Assembly (NCBI RefSeq): GCF_000317475.1
Contig: NC_019729.1
Location: 6,028,501-6,092,500 of the forward strand
DNA length: 64,000 nucleotides
Origin: Oscillatoria nigro-viridis PCC 7112
Lineage (GTDB): Bacteria; Cyanobacteriota; Cyanobacteriia; Cyanobacteriales; Microcoleaceae
Direction of reading: 5' to 3'
Shown here one piece after another: positions 23,693 through 33,500 of this stretch. Position 1 is the first letter of the stretch; every line of letters begins with the position of its first letter. Both the position numbers and the translations under genes were made by a program. The notes beneath the pieces were generated by a model. That model saw only the letters and a program-made list of their open reading frames with translations. It searched no databases and had not been told where the DNA came from.

Positions 23693-23720
23693 GATCGCCC
23701 TTGGTTTGAGAAGGGCGATC
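23693..23720 (+). repeat. GATCGCCCTT/AAGGGCGATC hairpin, copy 2
   Basis: Identical over 28 bp to 21705-21732. It begins two bases after the right TA of IS630 copy B. Confidence 0.85.
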
Positions 23721-23865
23721 GTAGATGTTGGAATCTTATCAAAAACAGGCAAGATGCCTGTTCCACAAAGAATGGTTTTTGTTGTGGGGTGGGCATCCTG
23801 CCCGCCCCTACTTTCGGGCAATGTTAAACTGGACGCAAAATATCAATTGAGTTGGGGAAAAAACC

Positions 23866-24495
23866 GTGACAGCTATTCTACAAGTAACAGAACAGCCAAC
23901 AGCACAGCGCTACTTCACTCCAGAAGAATATTTAGCCCTGGAAGAAGCAGCAGAATACAAAAGTGAATATCGCGACGGAGTAATTATTCCAATGACAGGT
24001 GGAACTACGAATCACAATCAAATCGCTGGAAATATTTATATCGCATTAAGTCTTGGCCTCAAAAAACATGATTATAGAGTGTTTTTCGGCGACGTGCGTC
24101 TGTGGCTGCCGAAAAAGCGAACTTATACTTATCCCGATGTGATGGTAATTCCGGGTAAACCTGAGCATTACAATAATCGCCAGGATACCGTGATGAATCC
24201 TCAAGTTATTATTGAGGTTTTATCAAAATCTACTAAAGCTTACGATCGCAGTGATAAGTTTAAGTTTTATCAAACGCTGCCGACATTTCAAGAGTATATT
24301 CTGATTGACCAATCCCAGGTTTACGTAGAACAGTATTGTAAGTTGGCAAACAAGCGGTGGTCGTATCGTCAGTACGATGAGGAGGATGCGGCGCTAGTTT
24401 TTAATTTCTTTCAAGTTGAAGTGCCGCTGGCCGATGTTTATGAAAAGGTAGATTTTGAGGCGGAAAATGAGGCAGAAGAAAGCGGGGAGGAATAA
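23866..24495 (+). CDS. Uma2 family endonuclease (DUF820), paralogue 1
   Basis: 209 residues from GTG 23866, after TTGGGGAAAAAACC. The Uma2/DUF820 pattern is full: FTPEEYLALEEAAEYKSEYRDGVI, GGTTNHNQIAGNIYIALS, then the PD-(D/E)XK core with FGDVRLWL, YTYPDVMVIPG, VIIEVLSKSTKAYDRSDKF and FQEYILIDQ. Glu (in IIEVLSK) and Asp (in YPDVMV) would bind metal. The acidic C-terminal tail is usual. The family is hugely expanded in cyanobacteria, with suspected roles in transposition or nucleic-acid processing that are not proven. A second copy follows 120 bp downstream. Confidence 0.92.
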   Translation: MTAILQVTEQPTAQRYFTPEEYLALEEAAEYKSEYRDGVIIPMTGGTTNHNQIAGNIYIALSLGLKKHDYRVFFGDVRLWLPKKRTYTYPDVMVIPGKPEHYNNRQDTVMNPQVIIEVLSKSTKAYDRSDKFKFYQTLPTFQEYILIDQSQVYVEQYCKLANKRWSYRQYDEEDAALVFNFFQVEVPLADVYEKVDFEAENEAEESGEE

Positions 24496-24537
24496 GGGCG
24501 ATCGCTTTTTTGGAAATGCGGGTTATCATTTAAGTGA

Positions 24538-24569
24538 GCGATTCCCTTCGGGATAGCTCCGCTTCACGC
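24538..24569 (+). repeat. GCGATTCCCTTCGGGAT-type palindromic repeat
   Basis: GCGATTCCCTTCGGGATAGC followed by TCCGCTTCACGC, flanked by TTAAGTG and CACTTAA, lies between the two Uma2 genes. It is a relative of the in-frame insert at 17295-17322. Confidence 0.7.
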
Positions 24570-24615
24570 ACTTAAAAGAAATATTTGTTCAACATCGTTG
24601 CGGGAGAACATCAAG

Positions 24616-25233
24616 ATGACAGGCACTTTGCAAACAACCGAGCAACGTTACTGCACAGAAGAGCAATATTTAGCACTGGAAGAAACAGCAGAGTACAAAA
24701 GCGAATATCTCGACGGGGAAATTATTCCTATGACGGGCGGATCTACTAATCACAATCAAATCGCCGGCAATTTGTACATTGCTTTAAGTCTTGCTCTCAA
24801 AAAACAGAATTACCGCATCTTCATCGGTGACGTGCGTCTGTGGATACCAAAAGTGCGACTGTACACTTATCCCGACGTAATGGTAATTTTTGGGCTGCCT
24901 GAGTACCGCAGCAATCGCACAGACACGATTACCAACCCTCACGTAATTGTGGAAGTTTTATCAAAGTCTACTAAAAACTACGATCTAGTTGACAAGTTTA
25001 CATTTTACAAAACTATTCCTTCTTTTCGAGAATACATTCTGATTGACCAAACAAAAATTAAAGTTGAACAGTATTCTCAAACCGAGAATAAAAGATGGTT
25101 GTATAGCGAGTATGACGAGGAAGATACGGCTTTACTGTTTAATTCCTTCCAGGTTGAAGTTCCTCTATCTGATGTTTACGAACAAGTGAATTTTGAGGAG
25201 ATTGAGCAAGAAGATAGTCAAAATGAGGAGTGA
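24616..25233 (+). CDS. Uma2 family endonuclease (DUF820), paralogue 2
   Basis: 205 residues from ATG 24616 (an upstream TTG at 24598 is in frame, but the ribosome site GGGAG fits 24616). Roughly three quarters identical by eye to the gene just upstream: TEEQYLALEETAEYKSEYLDG, GSTNHNQIAGNLYIALS, IGDVRLWIPK, YTYPDVMVI, VIVEVLSKSTKNYDLVDKF and REYILIDQ. All nuclease-core residues are kept. Tandem duplication followed by divergence. Its acidic tail ends in EQEDSQNEE. Confidence 0.92.
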   Translation: MTGTLQTTEQRYCTEEQYLALEETAEYKSEYLDGEIIPMTGGSTNHNQIAGNLYIALSLALKKQNYRIFIGDVRLWIPKVRLYTYPDVMVIFGLPEYRSNRTDTITNPHVIVEVLSKSTKNYDLVDKFTFYKTIPSFREYILIDQTKIKVEQYSQTENKRWLYSEYDEEDTALLFNSFQVEVPLSDVYEQVNFEEIEQEDSQNEE

Positions 25234-25299
25234 GGGCGATCGCTCCTGCCTGATGTTAAACTGAATCTAGCAATCGTGTTAAGCAAGGAAAAAATAGCC

Positions 25300-25596
25300 G
25301 TGATACCTATCCAAGAACAAATTGTTGACAAACTGAAAAATTTCTCTGAAATCGAACTGCAAGAAATCCTCAACTTTGCTGACTTCCTGTTATGGCAGCG
25401 GAGAAAGCAGGAAGTAGCTTCGCCGCCAGAGGAAACTGGCAACAGCAAACCAGCAAATATGGATGAAGAGTGCGAGGTTCATTATGTTGGTGGAGTCTTA
25501 GTTGTAAAAGCAGCATTAAGAAAAAATCAAGAACTGATTAATTGGGATACAATTATTCCCGATATGCGCGAAGAAAGAATCGGGAAGTTTATCTAA
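25300..25596 (+). CDS. VapB/DUF2281-like antitoxin
   Basis: 98 residues from GTG 25300 (AAGGA ten bases upstream), or 106 from GTG 25276. The N terminus, IQEQIVDKLKNFSEIELQEILNFADFLLWQRRKQ, is the DUF2281-type helix pair seen in cyanobacterial antitoxins. The C terminus, VVKAALRKNQELINWDTIIPDMREERIGKFI, is the toxin-neutralising tail usual in VapB-like partners. The gene overlaps by context with a PIN-toxin start codon 2 bp after its stop, which breaks off after 11 codons. It is therefore an antitoxin left without its cognate toxin. Confidence 0.72.
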   Translation: MIPIQEQIVDKLKNFSEIELQEILNFADFLLWQRRKQEVASPPEETGNSKPANMDEECEVHYVGGVLVVKAALRKNQELINWDTIIPDMREERIGKFI

Positions 25597-25598
25597 AA

Positions 25599-25634
25599 AT
25601 GAACGTTTTATTTGATACATCCGTTGACTTGTAG
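25599..25634 (+). pseudogene. vapC: VapC (PIN toxin) 5' stub
   Basis: ATG at 25599 reads MNVLFDTSVDL then TAG. MxVLFDTSV is the standard first strand of VapC, with the first catalytic Asp. The stub ends where the GGGGCGGGTT foldback element begins, and no later PIN motif is seen downstream. Confidence 0.7.
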
Positions 25635-25689
25635 GGGCGGGTTCACCAACCATCTCTGACAAAAACTAACAATCTCAAAAACCCGCCCC
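25634..25689 (+). repeat. GGGGCGGGTTCACCAAC foldback element, copy 1
   Basis: Arms GGGGCGGGTT/AACCCGCCCC (10 bp perfect). It is the piece that truncates the vapC stub. Related copies: 25803-25857 and 63384-63442. Confidence 0.8.
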
Positions 25690-25802
25690 ATCCCCATGAT
25701 AAATACCAAAAAACAATGGGTGCGTTGCAATCGACAATCTCCGAAATAAATCGCAAATCTCACAGATACGCAGCCTACCGGATGAGATTTATCGTTGGGT
25801 GA

Positions 25803-25857
25803 GGGCGGGTTTTCAATATTGTTTATTTTTGGCGCAGATGGTTGGTGAACCCGCCCC
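25803..25857 (-). repeat. GGGGCGGGTTCACCAAC foldback element, copy 2
   Basis: Inverted relative to copy 1: ends with GTTGGTGAACCCGCCCC. The 110 bp between copies 1 and 2 show no gene. Confidence 0.75.
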
Positions 25858-25918
25858 TACAACAGCTAAATAAGCCGATTTATGATCCCTTGAGTAACAG
25901 GTATCTATTGCCCTAAAT

Positions 25919-26401
25919 CTAAACACTTCCCAAACATTCGCGCTTCTCTCCGTCAGATTCGGGGCTATCGCTTCTACGCTGCAACAGCGCATCTATCGCT
26001 GGATCGATCGTTTCCTGAACTTTTCCATTTTCACCGTGAATTACCACATCAAGCCATTGAGCTTTTGCCGAGCCCACGGCATATTTAAACGCTGCTTCCT
26101 GAGTCGGAAATACCTTTTGACTTGACTCTACATTTTCCTCTGTCACCGCCCACCCATTTGGATGAGGTGGTACGTGCAGTTTGTGATTCAATTCCTTCAA
26201 AACCCGCTGTCGCAATCCAATTAAAGTAATGCCGACAATTGTTTCACTATCCTCATTATAACGGGCGATCGCTCCATCGCTAATGTCCACAGCTATACCT
26301 TCACGCGGTTCCGCCAGCGAGAGATAAAGAACATCCGCTTCTTTATCGTAGAAACCTGTAATAGTTGTGGAATCTTCGAGAATTTTTACTGTTGTATCCA
26401 T
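25919..26401 (-). CDS. DUF2283-DUF2188 two-domain protein
   Basis: 160 residues. Residues 12-70 fit DUF2283: FYDKEADVLYLSLAEPREGIAVDISDGAIARYNEDSETIVGITLIGLR. Residues 76-135 fit DUF2188: HVPPHPNGWAVTEENVESSQKVFPTQEAAFKYAVGSAKAQWLDVVIHGENGKVQE. Both are usually separate small proteins of accessory regions; DUF2283 is often next to DUF4258 or toxin-like genes. A role as antitoxin or regulator is a guess. No toxin-like gene is adjacent on the same strand. The last 20 residues are charged and variable. Confidence 0.75.
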   Translation of the reverse strand: MDTTVKILEDSTTITGFYDKEADVLYLSLAEPREGIAVDISDGAIARYNEDSETIVGITLIGLRQRVLKELNHKLHVPPHPNGWAVTEENVESSQKVFPTQEAAFKYAVGSAKAQWLDVVIHGENGKVQETIDPAIDALLQRRSDSPESDGEKRECLGSV

Positions 26402-26565
26402 ATTATTTTATTCTGGGCGGACGGTCTATATCTAAGATAGGCTGTTTTGATAAATCTATTGTAGCGAAAACGCTTTCAAGCTTATAGTATAGTGATGCTA
26501 AAGTCAATCAATCTCAGCTCAAGTAAGTCTACTTTCTCAATTATCGTTCAGTACAGGTAAAAAAG

Positions 26566-27630
26566 ATGGGGGAAATTTCAGAGACAAACCGCTTCCAAGG
26601 GCGAGTGGCAAAAATTTTGAGTTACAAAAGAGCCGGATTCATATCGCCCGATGATAAAAATGAGCGCCTTTATTTTGTTGCTTCAGAAGTTAAAAACGAT
26701 AAATTTGATACTATGAAACAGGGAGATATCGTTACTTTTACGATTGGGAAAGGCAAGGAGGGTACTCTGCTTTTTGCTAATCAAGTAGAATTAATTATCG
26801 AAGGAGAGCATAGGTATTCTGCAACACAAACTCGTTTTCATGGCCATGTAAAAATTATTTTTACTAACAAGAGATCCGGTTATATTACGCTTGATGGCAG
26901 CACTAAAGACCTCTATTTTATAGCCAAGGAAGTAGAAGATAATAAAGTTGAAACTCTGAAAGTAGGCGATGCAGTTACCTTTACCATTGGTGAGAGCGAA
27001 GATGGGAGAAGATTTGCCAATAGAATCCAGCTTATTGATGTTGACCCAATAGATCAAAATGAGGCTCCTGCTGAGTTGCTCCCCAGTCCGATCACCTGTG
27101 ATGAACTTAAACACCAAATAATTGAGCAATTTAAGCGAATAGTACATACAACAAGTTCAAGTGAATTTGAGGACTTGACTTTTTTATTATTGAAAAATTT
27201 GGGCATTCATTATCTCTATCAATATGACAAGAGAAACCAAGCTGGTAGAGCAGATGGATTTTTCATTATTGGCAACCTTGCAGTAATGTATGATTGCACG
27301 CTCAGGGATGGTTTTGAAGAATATAAAAAAGACCAAATAGAAAACTATATAAATAAGCTTGAGCAGGCTCAGTTGACATTTAACATTAGAGCCTCAGACG
27401 GTGTACAAAAGAAAAAAACTCTTAGAATTGATGGCAAAAGCAAACAAGTTTGGATTATTACTCTAGGTCAAACGCGAGAAATCAGTGATTACGGTAATAT
27501 CAAAGTTAAGGAAGTTTCGATAAATCATCTTATTTGGCTACTTCAAGAGAGATTAAACCGAGATGTGATAGAAGAAGATGATTTGGCGCTTAATCTACTA
27601 TCTCGTATAGAAAAGGTCATTCCTGCTTAA
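26566..27630 (+). CDS. Tandem cold-shock-like domains fused to a restriction-endonuclease-like domain
   Basis: 354 residues. Two OB-fold, cold-shock-like domains lie at about 10-77 (GRVAKILSYKRAGFISPDD... GDIVTFTIG) and 90-157 (GHVKIIFTNKRSGYITLDG... GDAVTFTIG); the RNP-type aromatic motifs are partly changed. A linker (158-178) leads to an alpha/beta domain (180-350): SEFEDLTFLLLKNLGI, then GRADGFF (Asp230), LAVMYDCTLRDGF and QIENYINKL. This copies the layout of FokI-type nuclease domains (E, PDG, DxK, Q-x-x-Y) except that the DxK lysine is Thr245. Single gene, AT-rich and unlike its neighbours in codon use. Nucleic-acid binding is likely; cleavage is unsure. Confidence 0.6.
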   Translation: MGEISETNRFQGRVAKILSYKRAGFISPDDKNERLYFVASEVKNDKFDTMKQGDIVTFTIGKGKEGTLLFANQVELIIEGEHRYSATQTRFHGHVKIIFTNKRSGYITLDGSTKDLYFIAKEVEDNKVETLKVGDAVTFTIGESEDGRRFANRIQLIDVDPIDQNEAPAELLPSPITCDELKHQIIEQFKRIVHTTSSSEFEDLTFLLLKNLGIHYLYQYDKRNQAGRADGFFIIGNLAVMYDCTLRDGFEEYKKDQIENYINKLEQAQLTFNIRASDGVQKKKTLRIDGKSKQVWIITLGQTREISDYGNIKVKEVSINHLIWLLQERLNRDVIEEDDLALNLLSRIEKVIPA

Positions 27631-27681
27631 AGCAGTTTTGAATTTTGAGTAAGGTGGGCATTTGCCCACCCTACCAATAAC

Positions 27682-29208
27682 CTATGCGCCCACAGCTTCC
27701 TTGGCCGCGTAAAGAACCTCAACGGTAATCTTGTCAATCCCCCGATCGCGCGCGAACTTCTCAGTATTCCGCTTCACCTTACCCCGCACAAAACCTGGGA
27801 TTTTATTCAACTCAGCCTGTCCTTCCTTCGTCCAACCCATATCAGAATCAGCCGAAATCCCCTTGGTAATCACTTCCTTGGTATCGTGGCCGCCGAAGAT
27901 TTCCAGCAAGTGGTCTTCCATTCCCAAAGTAAAGGAATTGTACACCAAATCTACGCACTGATTTGTACCTTCATAACCCAAAAATGGCTTGTAGCCGATC
28001 GGGAAATTTTGGACGTGAATCGGTGCAGCAATTACGCCGCAGGGAATATCCAACCGCTTACCTACGTGGCGTTCCATTTGCGTGCCGAAAATCGCCGAAG
28101 GTTCGGCTTTGGCGATCGCATCCCCGATCGCCCCGTGATCGTCCGTCACCAGCACTTCATCGCAATACTCGCTAACCTGTTCCCGGAACCAATCAGCATC
28201 GTGTTTGCAGTAGGTTCCTGCCCACACAACGTGGATTCCCATCTCGCGAGCCAAAATCTTCGTCATCGCCGCAGCGTGCGTATTATCGCCAAATACGACG
28301 GCTTTTTTGCCGGTTAAGTTTTGGCAGTCGATCGATCGCGAAAACCAAGCAGCCTGCGACACAAACCGCGTTTGTTGGTCGATGAAATCTTCGTAATCAA
28401 CATCCGCACCTTGAGCGTTCAAAACTTGCTGAATCTTGCGGATACAGCGCGCAGTTTCTACCACACCCATCGGCGTAATATCCACCATCGGCGTGCCGAA
28501 TTCTTTTTGCAAATACTCCCCGGCCATCATCCCCAATTCCCGATAAGGAACCAAGTTAAACCAAGCGCGCGGCAGTCTTTTCAAGTTGTGAACCGAAGCA
28601 CCTTCGGGAATAACTTCGTTGACTTCAATGCCCAAATCTGCCATCAAACGCTTCAACTCGGTGCAGTCGTGCTGGTTGTGGAAACCCAGCGTAGACATCC
28701 CGATGATGTTGACAGATGGTTTTTCGCTTTTGGCTTCTACTAAATCGCCTTTTTTGCGGGCTTTGTTGATGTAAAATTGGACGATTTGATCCAAAGTGCG
28801 ATCGGCAGCTTGCAGTTCGTTTACCCGATAATGGTTGACATCCGCCAGCAATACATCGCCTTTGGCATCCAATTGAGCTCGCTCCACGAAGTTTTCCAAG
28901 TCTTCTTGCAGAATGCTGGAGGTGCAAGTCGGAGTCAACACGATTAAATCTGGGTGTTCTTCTCTGTCTTTGCGGGTGATGTTGTCCACCACCCGTTCCT
29001 GCGAACCCCGCGCCAGTACGTGTCTGTCAACGACGCTGGTAGTCACTGGGGTGAAGTCCCGTTCCCTCTCCAGCATGGAACGCATGACGTTGAAGTAGTC
29101 GTCTCCAATCGGTGCGTGCATGATCGCATGGACGTTTTTGAAGGAACTGGCCACGCGCAAAGTGCCGATGTGGGCTGGGCCTGCGTACATCCAATAAGCC
29201 AATTTCAT
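27682..29208 (-). CDS. chlB: Light-independent protochlorophyllide reductase subunit B
   Basis: 508 residues, full length. Starts [23 protein letters not shown]; Asp36 in IGDDYF is the unusual aspartate ligand of the intersubunit [4Fe-4S] cluster, with Cys in PTCTSS as further ligand. ChlB with ChlN forms the catalytic N2B2 heterotetramer, fed by the ChlL ATPase, and reduces protochlorophyllide ring D in the dark. It is related to nitrogenase NifK. The C-terminal domain (about 455-500, [31 protein letters not shown]) is the protochlorophyllide-binding part. chlL and chlN are not in the window, so chlB stands alone as in many cyanobacteria. Confidence 0.98.
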   Translation of the reverse strand: MKLAYWMYAGPAHIGTLRVASSFKNVHAIMHAPIGDDYFNVMRSMLERERDFTPVTTSVVDRHVLARGSQERVVDNITRKDREEHPDLIVLTPTCTSSILQEDLENFVERAQLDAKGDVLLADVNHYRVNELQAADRTLDQIVQFYINKARKKGDLVEAKSEKPSVNIIGMSTLGFHNQHDCTELKRLMADLGIEVNEVIPEGASVHNLKRLPRAWFNLVPYRELGMMAGEYLQKEFGTPMVDITPMGVVETARCIRKIQQVLNAQGADVDYEDFIDQQTRFVSQAAWFSRSIDCQNLTGKKAVVFGDNTHAAAMTKILAREMGIHVVWAGTYCKHDADWFREQVSEYCDEVLVTDDHGAIGDAIAKAEPSAIFGTQMERHVGKRLDIPCGVIAAPIHVQNFPIGYKPFLGYEGTNQCVDLVYNSFTLGMEDHLLEIFGGHDTKEVITKGISADSDMGWTKEGQAELNKIPGFVRGKVKRNTEKFARDRGIDKITVEVLYAAKEAVGA

Positions 29209-29640
29209 AGGTATTTTTCCTGGTGCTGGTTGAGAATTGCCCGATCGGGCGATTACTGCTAAATTTTAAGGTTGTTTCTGATTTTCTCACCGGATGAATC
29301 CTTTAGAAATAGTAACTTTCTGAGGATTTACAGATTTGAGAAATGCTCAAACGCTTTTGCTGCTTGGGATTTAACTTGCAATTACCGCAACTTTACCTTT
29401 GTTTTACGGCAATAATTCTTAATTTATTGTCAAGTTTTGTTAATAAGCAGGCAAATTTTATCAACGTAGGATACCCCTAGCGCAACTTACATCTAGATTG
29501 CTGCCAGAATTTTCGCAAAATATATATATTGACTTTTTAGCCAACTCACAATAAACTATTAATTAATCGACTATTTTCCCGGCATCAAAACTTGCAAAGC
29601 GGGGGAGATATTGACGTAAAATCAATTTTTGACAAATCCC
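29209..29640. other. Divergent regulatory region between chlB and the KTSC gene
   Basis: 432 bp, AT-rich, without a gene. Contains runs such as TATATATATTGAC near 29521. No reliable operator could be assigned. Confidence 0.4.
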
Positions 29641-30081
29641 ATGAAACTATCCAAAATAGACTTGAGCAACGTATTAGCAGTTGGTCACTCTAACGGCCAG
29701 CTAGGACTGTTAATCGATCGGGGGGAAGAAGTCGAATTTATTGAAATTGCCGCTCCCGAAGCTGCAATGCAAGGGCTGCAAATGGTTGATTTCATCGCGA
29801 ATACAGATTCAACAGAACTCAGTGCTGGTATAGAATTAAAAGAAATTGCTTCAAGCAAAGAACCAATTGCGATGATGTCGGTAGATTCCGAAATGGCTAG
29901 ATCGATCGGATACGACGAAGAGGAGCAAGTTTTGCAAATAGAATTTAGCAGCGGGTCAGTCTATCAATACAGCGATGTGGAACCCCAAATTTGGGAATCT
30001 CTGCAAGATGCTGATTCTACAGGCAAATTTTTTAACTCCGAGATTAAAGGTTATTATTCGAGCAGGCGCGTAGATGACTAG
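29641..30081 (+). CDS. KTSC domain protein
   Basis: 146 residues from ATG 29641 (a TTG 12 bases upstream is in frame). The C-terminal 65 residues fit the KTSC domain: MARSIGYDEEEQVLQIEFSSGSVYQYSDVEPQIWESLQDADSTGKFFNSEIKGYYSSRRV. The N-terminal half, LSKIDLSNVLAVGHSNGQLGLLIDRGEEVEFIEIAAPEAAMQGLQ, is a cyanobacterial extension. KTSC domains are found with phage- or lysyl-tRNA-synthetase-linked proteins; function unknown. The gene is single and its 3' flank holds a strong inverted repeat. Confidence 0.82.
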   Translation: MKLSKIDLSNVLAVGHSNGQLGLLIDRGEEVEFIEIAAPEAAMQGLQMVDFIANTDSTELSAGIELKEIASSKEPIAMMSVDSEMARSIGYDEEEQVLQIEFSSGSVYQYSDVEPQIWESLQDADSTGKFFNSEIKGYYSSRRVDD

Positions 30082-30239
30082 CGTGTAGTTAGGAGTTGCA
30101 CCTTTGGGCGGTTTGATTGAGGTGTGAGGCCTTCATTCAAGCAATATCCTAAAAGCTGAGATTGTTTTTTTTTCAGGCGCGCGATCGACTCTCACAGTAA
30201 ATCCTTGCACAAATCCTGTACTTGTGCTTTTCTTTACGT

Positions 30240-30289
30240 AACTGCTGAGGTGACGAAACCCCGAGGGTGCTTTTGTCACCTCAGCAGTT
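30240..30289 (+). repeat. 15-bp perfect inverted repeat
   Basis: AACTGCTGAGGTGAC and its exact complement GTCACCTCAGCAGTT, separated by 20 bp. It lies between the KTSC gene and the kinase fusion; no T run follows. GAAACCCGG-type repeats fill 30370-30440. Confidence 0.85.
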
Positions 30290-30501
30290 CTTTGCTGTCA
30301 AGGCGTGTCTTCCCACACATCCCAAAAGATATCTCTTGAGCGATAATGAAGAATAACATAGGATTTACGAAAAGAAACCCGATTTACACGAAAAAATCTT
30401 GGGTTTGTCAACGACTAGCAACAAAGAAACCCGGTTTCTAGCGCGCCGCGCGTCAGTCCTGTAACATTGACCAAGCACACCTAATTTCAGAGAACCCAAC
30501 T

Positions 30502-33500
30502 ATGATGGCAATTCCCGGCGTTGCAGTTCTCGCTCTCATTTATGAAAGCAGCACTTCCCTGGTTTACCGCGGCCACAACGAGCAGAACAACCAACCTGTT
30601 ATTATCAAACTTATCAAAGAAGACTATCCGACTCCTGAAGAACTGAATAGATACAAGCGCGAATATGAGATCACTGCCAACTTAAGCCTGTTGGACGGAG
30701 TTGTGAAAGTGTATAAGTTGCAACAGGTTAGAAATAGTCTGGCAATGATCTTAGAAGATTTTGGCGGGGAATCTTTAAAAATATTTATGGGTTCCCAAAA
30801 ATTTACCATTTTAGGATTTCTGACTACGGCCATCAAAGTTGCTGAAACTTTGGGAGAAATTCACGGAAAAAATGTAATTCATAAAGATATAAATCCCTCT
30901 AATATAGTTTTTAATCCAGCTACAGGACAAGTGAAACTCATAGATTTCAGCATCTCAACAGCATCCAACCTAGAAAAGATTCCCAATAAAAATCCCAATT
31001 TTTTAGAAGGCACTTTAGCCTATATGTCGCCCGAACAAACCGGCAGAATGAACCGGGTAGTCGATTACCGCACCGACTTTTATTCCCTCGGCGTGACCTT
31101 CTATGAAATCCTGGCAGGACAACTCCCTTTTCCCACTACAGATCCCATGGAGTTAGTTCACTGTCACATAGCCAAACAGCCAGTACCTCTCGTTGAAATA
31201 GCCCCTGAAGTTCCTAAAGCTGTTTCAGATATTGTGATGAAATTGTTAGCAAAAACCGCTGAGGAGCGCTATCAAAGTGCTTGGGGGCTAAAAGCCGATT
31301 TGGAATCCTGCCTGTTTCAGTGGCAAACATCTGGGGTTGTTTCTGAGTTTCCTCTCGGCAGCCAAGATATTTCCGACAAATTTCAAATACCTCAAAAACT
31401 TTACGGCAGACAGCGAGAAGTTGAAACTCTTTTAGCGGCATTTGAACGGGTAGCAGCAACAAATAATCGAGGCTACCGCACCGACGATTCTCAAATTTCA
31501 GTCATCAAAAAAGAACTCAAATCGAAAAAAGAAATTTCCTTGTCAGTCCTGACGAGAGGACAGCATAAATCCCGCAGCGAGATGATGCTGATTGCCGGTT
31601 ATTCCGGCATTGGCAAATCTGCAATGGTGAAGATTTTAGACAAACCTATTACCCGCAGGCGCGGCTATTTTATTTGGGGAAAATTTGACCAGTACAAGCG
31701 AACTATTCCTTACTCTGCAGTTGTCAGCGCTTTTTCGGAATTGGTGCGGCAACTGTTAACTGAAAGCGAGGCTCAATTAGCAGTTTGGCGCGAAAAACTC
31801 CGCACTTCCTTCGGTCAAAACGGACAAATTATTATTGATGTAATTCCCGAAGTTGAACTAATTGTCGGAGCTCAGTCTCCTGTAGCTGAATTGGGACCGA
31901 CGGAATCTCTGAACCGCTTTAATTTAGTATTTCAAAATTTCATTCGCGTATTTTGCCAGCCCGAACATCCGCTGGTCATTTTTCTCGACGATTTGCAGTG
32001 GGCTGATTCGGCTACTCTCAAATTGATCGAATTGATGATGACAGATGAAGCTACGCAATATCTGTTTTTAATTGGTGCTTATCGAGATAATGAAGTTAGT
32101 CCTACTCATCCTTTAATGATGACTGTGGAGACGCTGCGAAATCAGGAAGCTATCATTAATGAGATTGCTTTGTCGCCGCTGGGGGTGGAAAATATAACTC
32201 ATTTGATTGCGGAGACTTTGCACAGCGATCGAGAATCTGTCAAACCGTTAGCGGAATTGGTAATCAGCAAAACAGACGGCAATCCTTTTTTTGTCAATCA
32301 ATTCCTGCAAACATTGTATCAGGAAAACCTGCTAGTTTTTCACCCGCCACAGTCGGGGAGCAAGGGCGGCTGGCATTGGGATATGACTCAAATTGAGCAG
32401 TGCGCTATCACTGACAATGTAGTAGATTTGATGGTACAAAAATTGAGGAAACTGCCAACTTCAACGCAGCAAGTTTTGCGTTTGGTGGCTTGTTTGGGCA
32501 ACGAGTTTGACTTAAATACTCTTTCTTTAATTCATGAAAAAGAAGCGTCGGAAACTTTTTCTCACCTGTTGCCCGCGATTAAGTCGGGACTGATTCTGCC
32601 AACTTCGGAATTGGAAAGCAAGTCATTAGATTACGTGCTGTTTCCGCTATTAATTCTGAATTATAAATTTTTGCACGATCGGGTACAGCAAGCCGCTTAC
32701 GCTCTGATCGACGACTCGCAAAAAAAGGCAGTTCATCTGAAAATAGGCAGGCAAATCTTAGAAAACACTCCGGCTGAATATCGCGCTGACAGAATTTTTG
32801 AATTAGTCGATCACTTGAATGTGGCTCGATCGCTAATTAAAGACGATCGAGAATTAATTGAACTGGCAACGCTGAATTTAGACGCCGCCCGCCGAGCCAA
32901 AGATGCCACTGCTTATGTTGCGGCCTTGCAGTATTTGACCGCAGGCATGGACGGTTTGAGCGCCGATATTTGGGATGCCCACTACGATTTAGCCTTTGCC
33001 TTGCATATGGAGCGGGCAAATGTTGAGTATTTAAACGGTTATTTCGAGAAGTCTGAAGAATTTATTAATATAACTCTGGAAAAAGCGCGATCGCCCTTAG
33101 AAAAGGTAGAAATTTACAACCTGCTGATCGTGCAGTACACCCTGCGGGCGAAGTACGAAGAAGCCGTTAAAGCCGGAATCACAGCTTTGGACTTGCTAGG
33201 CATTGACTTACCGCTAGACGGGCTACAAAAAGTCATATCCGAAGAATTTGCAGCAGCCACAAATATTTTAGCCGGGAGAGAAATAGCTTCCCTAATTGAC
33301 GCCCCCGAAATGACTGTACCCGACAAAAAAGTTGCAGTCAAATTAATTACAAACTTGCTCACATCGGCGTACCTCAAAAATCCCGACTTGTGGAAAGTCA
33401 GCGTTTTAAAAGGAGTCAATCTTTCTCTACAATACGGTTTAGTACCCGAAGCCTCTCTTTGCTACGCTGGCTACGGTATGTTCTTAAACGCAGTTTCGGG

